NCBI GenBank assembly: GCA_021234155.1
Contig: JAJEKV010000112.1
Location: forward strand, 1,699,287 to 1,763,286
Source: Isoetes taiwanensis
Taxonomy: Eukaryota; Streptophyta; Lycopodiopsida; Isoetales; Isoetaceae
Length of the DNA stretch: 64,000 nt
Direction: 5' to 3'
Position 1 is the first letter of the stretch; each line of letters begins with the position of its first letter. Made by a program: the position numbers and the translations under genes. Shown here piece by piece: positions 56,551-64,000 of the stretch. The notes below the pieces were generated by a model that saw only the letters and a program-made list of their open reading frames with translations, made no database searches and was not told the DNA's origin.

Positions 56551-57535
56551 ATATACCTATTGGTATTAATTCGATTACGTATATTGTATAATGAAGGCTC
56601 TCGCTGTCTTATATCACCCTCGTAAGAATATGCACCCATACAAAAGAGGTTTTAGGGGGGATTTAAAATTGTAAGAAGTAGTAGTTCGTGTTGTGATTTT
56701 ATCTTTTCCTGTTTTTCCCTCTCAGGGGCCTTAGGAAGGTTTATTGCTACGTATTGTAGAGAAAAATATATAGTATAATATCTACCAAAAAATAGGTTGT
56801 AGACCCTCCAAGAATCGAACCTAGATTACTCCGAATGGTGTTAAAAACATGGCCATTCATGTTTCTAGGTCTCTCATGCCTATAACAAAATCTAGCAATA
56901 TAATAAAACATGTAATTTTGAATTTAATAAAAAGGAACTTTTTTATTTTGCAAGCTATGACGAAAATGCCTTAGCAAACCACATTATCTGCAAATAGAAG
57001 AGTTCATTAAATAAAATGGTGTTCTAAGCATTCGAATGGGGGGATAATGGACCTTACTAGACATTGAGAGTACATAAACCAAGCCAACTACCAGGATCAA
57101 GGATACTTAAAGGTCTTCAATTGATAAAAAGAGAAAATCACAAGCTCATGGTAATTGATTCCATGATACAAATGTTTCTTCACACTTCATAAGTGTCTTG
57201 CTCTTAAATTTTTTTCAACTTATCTAGTCCAAAACGTTTTACATCCAGGCCATGTATGACTGCCAAAGCATGGAGCTGGGGGGGCATTTTTGCACCAGCC
57301 AAGCATACTCTAAGCACTTAATACAGAAAATTTTACTCATTTTTTTCTTTTTTATATAACTCCGACGAAGCTGAAATTTTATATTTCAAGGCACAATATG
57401 AATGCATTTCAGGGAAAAATATCAAAAAAATAAAAAATACAAAGAAAATATCCCCAGAAAGCACCCACTAAGCACCATGTGTCGCTGACACAAAAAGTAT
57501 CCCCCATCTCCATGTTTTGACCCGTGAATAGCTCG
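56551..57535. other. AT-rich stretch without a supported gene
   Basis: Nothing recognised. AGAATCGAACC at about 56812 is a B-box-like word on the minus strand, so an old SINE may lie here. Confidence 0.45.
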
Positions 57536-58933
57536 AATGAATAGAATAGAATAGAATAGATTTTTAATGTCCACTAAGACCAAGAGGCCATGGGACTTAT
57601 AAAATGGCCGAGTACAACTATTACTACTAGGATTAAAAAACCCATGCCTCGAAAGGTTTGCAAGCGAAAAAGCTTTGCATAATGATGATAGTAGACAAGC
57701 AAGAAGAAAATATAAGTAGGCGACGATGACTACTGAGGGCTCAATGATTGAAGACGCTCATCTAGAATCTCAGTTATGTATAATGCCAAGTCATGCACAC
57801 ATGGGGCTCTGAGAAGTTGTGGAAGCGTGGAATGGAATGCTAAGTCAAATAACAATCCCTGACCGTCTCAAAAGCAGGTCATCTTAGCAGAGTATGGCTT
57901 TTATCTTCAATAATCTATAACTGGCAACATGCACATAATCTCGCTTCTCGTGGCAATTGCGGTCGCTCTCATCTACCTGTCTCAATCCGTAGCTTGTAGG
58001 ACCCTGTGCGAATTGATGCAATAGGTACAAGCTTGTGTCCTGGTGCCAAAGTGAGATTTATATATACATGATAATGACCAGTTTTAACTTTGACTAAGGT
58101 AACTGCATCCCACATCGTTTGAGGAAAACGACCATCGAGATACTGTTGCAAAAGCTAAGAAAGCACCATGCAGTGTTCCGGTTTCACGGACTAGGGGGCA
58201 AACCATGCATTACAATTCTCTTTCCAATATCGTTTCTAATGATGGGGAGATTCAGCCATGGCAAGCAGAAGAAGAGGGTACCTATCATCATCCATGTGAT
58301 GCTATAGTGGAGATGATGCTTCGTGGCAGAATATTGAAAAGGCCAACAACCTGTCTCTTGCAAAAGAATAGCATAGGACACTGTAGTTTTAACTCCTAGG
58401 CTGTAAGTGAGAAAGGAATTTTGCACCCATTCTAAGCTCTCCCAAGCACTAGTACTAATGGCAGACCCCCATACTTCAGAACCATACAATAAAATAGGTT
58501 CTACCAAAGCCCAAAACAAATGGGCTTTCCGTGATCAATCATGAATCTCTGCGCGAAAATAATTGTTTTGCATTGCATAGAGTGCTCTCCAGCCAGCAGC
58601 CACATGCTTGGTAATACACTGCTCCCAAAGTGTGTTCTTACATAACTCTACACCAAGATACTTGTAGCTATTTACAACTTCAACTTCGTGGCTATCATAG
58701 TGCAAAGTTGGAATAGTATGCCGAGAAGATTGAACTAGCAAGAGCTTGGCCTTTTGAAGATTAATACGCAGGCCTGTGTTCTCACAAAAATTGTATAGAG
58801 CATGTAAATGTTATTGCATACTAGCAGCAGTATGTGCCATAAACGAAACATCATCAGCATACATAAGTTGCCTAATGATATAGTGTGCTAAATGTGGACC
58901 TCTACCACTATGGTGATAAAGCCATTCTTCTAA

Positions 58934-59329
58934 TTTTTTTTTCTTCGAAAAAGGACTATCTATTATCAAGGAAAATCAAGATACATACAACTCAAAACCT
59001 AGAGAACAAAATAGTCCACCTAAGCAAAATCACCCATAGACAGAACATAATCACTCCTTGTGCCACCTTGAGATGTTTAATAGCCTCATCACAATCATCA
59101 TGTTCTGCGTCATCGAGATGATTATCAACAGACATCAAATTATCATGCCACTGAATAGAACGAGGCAGGAGCCTCGTGAGATGACATAACAAACTTCTTC
59201 CTCGCTGCCTTCTTTCAACTGACCTGTTGCCATGACTCTTTAGCACACTGAAGATTAGGACCATCAGCCATAACAACCTCAGAAGCATGAGAGGCAGAAG
59301 CAACATCGTAGAGAGTAGTAGGACTGCAA
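58934..59329 (-). mobile_element. Poly(A) retroposon inserted in LINE-5
   Basis: A T-run at 58934-58942 marks a poly(A) tail on the minus strand. The ~390 bp upstream of it interrupts LINE-5 between GCCATTCTTCTAA and GATGGTGTTGATCAATATAC. It carries short open pieces (VVMADGPNLQCAKESWQQVS) but no recognised domain. Probably a 5'-truncated L1-type LINE end or processed transcript. Confidence 0.55.
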
Positions 59330-59629
59330 CTGATGGTGTTGATCAATATACAAGCCAAAGAGTGTAGGAGATAGAGGGCGACCTTGTTGTACTCTAATAT
59401 TGCTAGTGATTTGGGTACTCGATGTTGGAAACTCAACAAAGACCCTATTATAGAGTCGATAAACTGCATTTTGAAGGTCTTGTGGAAATCTAAGTGTTTG
59501 CAAGTGCTGTCAAGGAAGCTCGCGAGGTACTGTATCAAAGACAGAAGTGAAATCCACAAAGCATATATGAAGGTCTTCTTTCAAGCTTCGAGTATGTTTA
59601 ATAAGCATGCGCAATGTGAAAATATGGTC

Positions 59630-59821
59630 CTTCATTAGTATGAGGAATAACAGAGAAGTAGAGCTACCTTTGCTCAAGTACTAAGTTAGTGCATCTTATC
59701 CACCCCTCTTCTTGGATGTGGTTCGAATACTTCCTATCTAGCCTATTATGAGGCGTGTAATAAATTCTTGTACTATTTCTTTATTAATAAGATATAAATA
59801 TATTGCCTCCGGGAAAAAAAA
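59630..59821 (+). mobile_element. Short SINE with poly(A) tail and target duplication, inserted in LINE-5
   Basis: The insert lies between two copies of ATGGTC (59624-59629 and 59822-59827), and LINE-5 reads on as expected on both sides. It contains the B-box-like GTGGTTCGAATAC about 90 bp in and ends TTGCCTCCGGGAAAAAAAA. Size (~190 bp) and layout fit a plant tRNA-derived SINE. Confidence 0.65.
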
Positions 59822-59906
59822 ATGGTCTATCTTAGAATGGCCTGGACGAAAGCCTGCCTGTCCTACAGCACCTGCACCAGTATGTTTTGCCCATGATGTC
59901 AACTAC

Positions 59907-59957
59907 TTCTCATGGCCTCTTAGTCTTCGTGGACGTTAAAAAATCTATTCTATTCTC
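59907..59957 (+). mobile_element. Ultra-short LINE 3'-end insertion (~45 bp) in LINE-5
   Basis: CATGGCCTCTTAGTCTTCGT then GGACGTTAAAAAATCTATTC is the reverse complement of the LINE-5-type 3' terminus (57541-57595). It sits on the opposite strand inside LINE-5, flanked by TTCTC on both sides, a plausible short target duplication. Confidence 0.65.
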
Positions 59958-60347
59958 AAATACTGGCTAGAAGCTTGGAAAAGGAACTGATCATGATCAT
60001 GAGATAATTCGAAGGGTCATTCTTATCACCTGCTTTGTGAATTGGTATGACCTTACAAATAACCCAAGTTTCTGGCAATCCTTCTTGCAAAGTTTCATTT
60101 AAAAGAGCAGTGATGATTGGAAGCAATAGCAATCCCCCCTCCAAAACCACATTTAAGCAATTCTGCTTGCAAACCGTGAAGACCAAGAGACTTGCCATTG
60201 GATAGATGTCGCAAACCTTCTTTGACTTCCTCCTCTATAAATTGAAGAATATTACCTACCAAAGGAGACACAGAATTAAGACTCCCAGGATGATCATATA
60301 ATTGGACCAATTGCCAATTGCTCATCCCATTGTTGCAAAGGAATATG

Positions 60348-61277
60348 TAGCAAAATAACAGGGGGTTCCAGGGGGATTTGATATAGATATAATTCTTGAA
60401 ACCATAGACTATATCCCTAAAATAATTCAATGGGTTATTATAAAAAAAAACATAGATTTAAGATAAAAAATAGTCACATTAACTTACTGGTTAGATTGGT
60501 TAAAGTAGTCTTATTAGGACGTTGAGTTATTTTGGTAGAGGTTCGAATCCCCGTATTTCATATTCTAAAAACTTAAGCGAAATCGTATAGAGACTCAATA
60601 TACCATCAAAACCTTAGGCAAACTCGTATTTGACATCTTAAAATCATAGGCGTCCCCAATCATAATTGAGCATAATCGAAACGAGAGGTGTCCAGAGGCT
60701 CCAACATACAGTCTGGGCCGTAGGATTAACAGATCCGACGACTGTGGTAGTCCAAGGTGCACCTCGTTTAGAATATGTAGCAAAATAACAGGGGGTTCCA
60801 GGGGGATTTGATATAGATATAATTCTTGAAACCATAGACTATATTCCTAAAATAATTCAATGGGTTATTATAAAAAAAACATAGATTTAAGATAAAAAAT
60901 AGTCACATTAACTTACTGGTTAGATTGGTTAAAGTAGTCTTATTAGGACGTTGAGTTATTTTGGTAGAGGTTCGAATCCCCATATTTCATATTCTAAAAA
61001 CTTAAGCGAAACCGTATAGAGACTCAATATACCATCAAAACCTTAGGCAAACTCGTATTTGACATCTTAAAATCATAGGCGTCCCCAATCATAATTGAGC
61101 ATAATCGAAACGAGAGGTGTCCAGAGGCTCCAACATACAGTCTGGGCCGTAGGATTAACAGATCCGACGACTGTGGTAGTCCAAGGTTCCAGAGGCTCCA
61201 ACATACAGTCTGGGCCGTAGGATTAACAGATCCGACGACTGTGGTAGTCCAAGGTGCACCTCGTTTAGAATATGTAG
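60348..61277 (+). mobile_element. tRNA-related SINE, tandem array 2, inserted in LINE-5
   Basis: Two copies of the same SINE family as 55831-56550, with period ~430 bp (heads at 60471 and 60900). The A-box-like TTAACTTACTGGTTAGATTGG is followed by the B box GGTTCGAATCCCC. The array is flanked by AGGAATATGT on the left (about 60338-60347) and right (about 61278-61287), and LINE-5 coding sequence resumes directly outside. A 67-bp piece (TCCAGAGGCTCCAACATACA...) is duplicated again at 61119-61254. Confidence 0.75.
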
Positions 61278-61775
61278 GAATATGTCCAAGAGTAGGATGT
61301 GGTCGATATAATATTTCGCCAGAAGGTCCGAGGCTCACGTAACAGTAATTCAAACATTTGCTTTTGATGCTCAGCAACAAAGTGTGCCTTCATATGTTTC
61401 AATACAGCCTTATAATTCTTGATGGCATTATGACGTGTATTTCTACTAGCAGGAGCAGTACTAGAAGCAGGTGTACCAAATTAGGAGATATCAGAAAGAA
61501 GCGAAGCGTCAGCAAATGCAACATTATGTTCTTGAAGAGTTGGGTAATCCGAAATACCTTCAAGTGCAAGAATGGACAAAATGCAAGTATGATCAGGAAT
61601 AGATTTGAGCCTGCTAATTTCTTCATCCTTGTCCTGCAGAGTTTCTATGCAAATTTTACGCAAGAGTGAAGTTCTTTTACCCTTAACCAAGCTAGGAAGT
61701 CCCTTACGATCAAGAGACAAAAGGGCGAGATGCACAAACATCTGATAGCATTTTATATCTTCAAAGTTATTGACC

Positions 61776-62331
61776 TCATTTTTTTGCTCTGCTAAATCAA
61801 GATTTGTAAAAGATCAGTTGGGACACCTCTATCGGGACCCTCTTGATAATCCTTGGTATACAGAAACAAACTAATTGAGGATTTGATTGGCTTGTCACAC
61901 CACACCGAAATTCATACCAGGTCACATCGAATACAATCCTCGCTTCCTTGTGTGTACAACATAAATTTCTGGAGGGATCTATAGCAAAACTCCTGTGAGC
62001 CGAAAATTGGTGTCAATCAAACAAGATCCTTCCCCTTTCATCCATGAACCCTAAAACAAAGATCTTCGCTGGTTGCATGCATTTTTGGCATTTGAAAAAT
62101 GTTTGGTTTATCACAAATGCAAAAAACATATAAAAATACAAAAGAAACCCCATATTATTATGCTAGATATTGATTCAATATTGCATCCTCTATAACTAAA
62201 CCCTGGAGTAGTCCCTCCACTGTGCAATAACAAATAGTTGGAGCTAAGCCACTATAGTAAAAAGAGTGAGGCAAATGGGAATCCTTGGCGAATAGCACAT
62301 CCAATTTAAAGGATCTCTTATCAGGGCTCGA
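61776..62331. other. Short unassigned stretch between LINE-5 and hAT-2
   Basis: No gene recognised. Confidence 0.5.
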
Positions 62332-64000
62332 AAATAGTATGCTAGCTAACCAGCAAAAATGCCACTCAATTTACATTTGACGGATTTTTTTTTCATGTGA
62401 CCGGAAAATCCTTTTCCTCTAAAAATTTACCGGAATATTGCCTTCCAATACAAACTACAAAAGGCAAGAGTTATATTCTTCACTGTATAGTAAATTTGTA
62501 GAATACAAGGTAATAGTTATTGTAAAGATAAACCAGATCTTTATATTGTTGCCTCCAAACAAAAATCTTACAACTGTCCAAAATAAATATAGTATTTTCC
62601 TTCAAAAATATATGCAAAATAGCATGGTAGTTTTGCTCTAAAAACCAGCATGTAAAACATTAACATAGATCTACAAATTGGTTTTATAAGTCTGCTGTAA
62701 AAATCAACATGCTAAATGTTGACTTGGATCGCCTAAGTAAATGTGCCGACCACGATTATCAGCTTTCTTCTTCCATACTTCAATGCTTTCCGTAAAATCA
62801 AACTCCCTTGCTTGAGCAGGACCATTTACAACAATAGAGAGGCATGCGTTCAAGCTCTCTACGTTCAACTTTGAATGCCATCTGCTTTTTATATTAGTTC
62901 TATGGCTCAGAGATTGCATTGCTAGCACATTGTACTAGAGCAATTTGTAACAATGTCATAATATTTTTGAATCGTGCTTCATTTGCTGGACTTGAAGAGA
63001 TCATCAAACAAACTTCTTCCATATTCTTTCGTGGCCAATTAGCTAAAGCATGCATCTTGTAATTATACTCTCTTCTCAATACATTTGGATCAATTAATGG
63101 AGTGGCCTCTTGCTGCAATCCAGTTGCACTCTTTGTCATACCATAAAATCCAATAAGCTTCTCTAAGCTCTCCTCACCGAACTTTCGTGATTGAGTAGCT
63201 ATCCTTGGCATGTTCAAAGGAGCGAAGATATTAAAATGCTTTAAAATGCTTGTGTCTTCAAATCTGATTTTTACACAGTCACAAACAGATCTAGCATATG
63301 CTTTTTGTTGTTCTATAACAACTTCCAAATCCAATAAGTCCTTACTTCTTGATATGCTGAAATTTCTAAATTCGTCTCCATGGATAGAAGAGCGTAAGGC
63401 TGCTAACCAGCCACCTGATAATCTGGAATTATAGGAAAACCTTGTGCATCTTCTTGATATGCATTCAAATCTGTTTGAGGATCAGCAACATAATAAGCTT
63501 GAGTAGCTTCTATTTAGTCTTCACGTGATCCTCAATAACTGTTATATCAACATGATGAGTTTGAAACATCTTACTTAGAATGGTAAGCCCACCAAGTATA
63601 TCAGCAAGGAAATGCAACAATTATATAGTTTTAAAATCAGCCACCTTTCTAAAAATCTCACGAGATTCTAATTCTGTATACCTTAGAACAACAGGCAAGT
63701 CTTCACATAATCTGCTAATTGCATTGTGCCTACTCAACCAACGTGTACTTTGAATGCCCTGCAATCGTAAGATAGGACATGCATATTCTTCAAGCAAGTC
63801 TTGCAATTTTTCTAACCTTTTGCTCCTGCGAGAAAAGTGGGCAGCAATAGTGTTGACAAGCACTTCAATTTCTTCTAACCATTCCATAGAAAGGTGCTTA
63901 GCTGCATCTTGCACAACCAAGTTTTCTCGATGAGCAACACAATGAATAGATGTCATGTAGGGATGCAAATTCTTTAATCTTGTTGCAACACCTATTTTAT
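62332..64000 (-). mobile_element. hAT-2: larger hAT element, runs past the window end
   Basis: The left end starts CAGGGCTCGAAAATAGT at 62332, sharing CAGGGCTCGAA with hAT-1. The preceding TCTCTTAT (62324-62331) would be the 8-bp target duplication. Transposase sequence follows on the minus strand to the window end. Confidence 0.7.
62704..63968 (-). pseudogene. hAT transposase (ZNF862/DUF4371-like), C-terminal two thirds
   Basis: Minus-strand frames in order: SIHCVAHRENLVVQDAAKHL and LQGIQSTRWLSRHNAISRLC (63968-63621), SILKHFNIFAPLNMPRIATQ and EYNYKMHALANWPRKNMEEV (63334-62900), and NVESLNACLSIVVNGPAQAR then EFDFTESIEVWKKKADNRG (62928-62704). C-x2-H and TRW motifs and the ending match the hAT class whose vertebrate relatives are ZNF862-like. 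Frames change at about 63600 and 62920; an intron is possible. The N-terminus lies beyond the window. Confidence 0.75.

Larger units (their letters stand above)
57536..61775 (-). mobile_element. LINE-5: decayed LINE with four nested insertions
   Basis: Minus strand. The 3' tail of AATAGA/TTCTA repeats is at 57536-57560, next to GTGGACATTAAAAA. Coding pieces: LRIETGR near 57975, ALVEPILLYGSEVWGSAIST and LGVKTTVSYAILLQETGC (58519-58184), KYLGVELCKNTLW (58741-58535), YADD region near 58860, RFPQDLQNAVYRLYNRVFVE near 59470, GLRHLSNGKSLGLHGLQAEL near 60220 and AEHQKQMFELLLREPRTFW near 61340. Insertions sit at 58934-59329, 59630-59821, 59907-59957 and 60348-61277; the LINE continues across each. 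Endonuclease and ORF1 are absent. Confidence 0.85.

Noticed and set aside
56800-56830. tRNA gene suggested by a GGTTCGATTC-like word
   Set aside because: No cloverleaf could be built around it; more likely an old SINE B box. No rRNA or tRNA gene was found in the window.

Overview
The window looks like a piece of a large, repeat-rich land-plant nuclear genome. GT-AG introns are common, and the recognisable host genes are plant types: a GT31-like DUF604 glycosyltransferase, a PPR pseudogene, a trihelix-like pseudogene and the cytosolic Fe-S assembly factor CIA1/CIAO1. The repeats include L1-style LINEs with non-poly(A) tails, SINEs, a TRIM-like element, hAT elements and Ty3/gypsy elements. The LINEs and the hAT transposase type made me think of a fern or gymnosperm rather than a typical angiosperm, but this is an impression, not a proof.

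Layout. 1-1874: three tandem ~620-bp copies of one truncated membrane-protein exon (minus strand). 1965-2810: a compact five-exon small gene, possibly transposase-derived. 5055-6738: intact two-exon DUF604 glycosyltransferase (minus). 6.7-13.4 kb: gene debris, dispersed repeats and a trihelix-like pseudogene. 13347-13894: a foldback inverted repeat. 13.9-18.6 kb: LINE-1 (plus), then a (CT)n tract. 20.0-22.5 kb: a large dispersed repeat (inverted partner at 47.7-48.5 kb) and a TRIM-like element. 23.1-25.5 kb: LINE-2 (minus). 26.55-26.77 kb: a microsatellite seeded on a LINE tail. 27.8-29.1 kb: PPR pseudogene. 29.3-30.3 kb: a deleted hAT element with 8-bp target duplications. 30455-33209: intact ten-exon CIA1 (plus). 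34.2-35.8 kb: LINE-3. 36.9-43.5 kb: Ty3/gypsy material. 44.9-46.0 kb: a helix-turn-helix gene of unknown family. 46.4-47.6 kb: a LINE ORF1 fragment. 51.1-55.8 kb: LINE-4, the most complete copy. 55.8-56.5 kb: a tandem SINE. 57.5-61.8 kb: LINE-5, carrying four nested insertions. 62.3 kb to the end: a second, larger hAT element.

The most unusual locus is 38.98-41.0 kb. A minus-strand frame at 40084-40488 starts with the exact first nine residues of histone H3 and ends with an unmistakable H3 alpha2-alpha3 C-terminus, at the right length (134 codons). Its middle is replaced by acidic/Gln-rich sequence and holds two in-frame stops. A neighbouring ORF (38983-39372) may be a second, more diverged H3/CENH3-like protein. 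Both have a similar upstream module: a TATA box, a shared 11-bp word and a pair of ~70-bp imperfect palindromes. The pair lies between a candidate LTR/primer-binding site (41.2-42.96 kb) and the gag-protease-RT of a Ty3/gypsy element, so an LTR element may have captured histone genes.

Only the DUF604 gene and CIA1 are intact and confidently functional. Nearly everything else is transposable-element sequence or decayed gene fragments.
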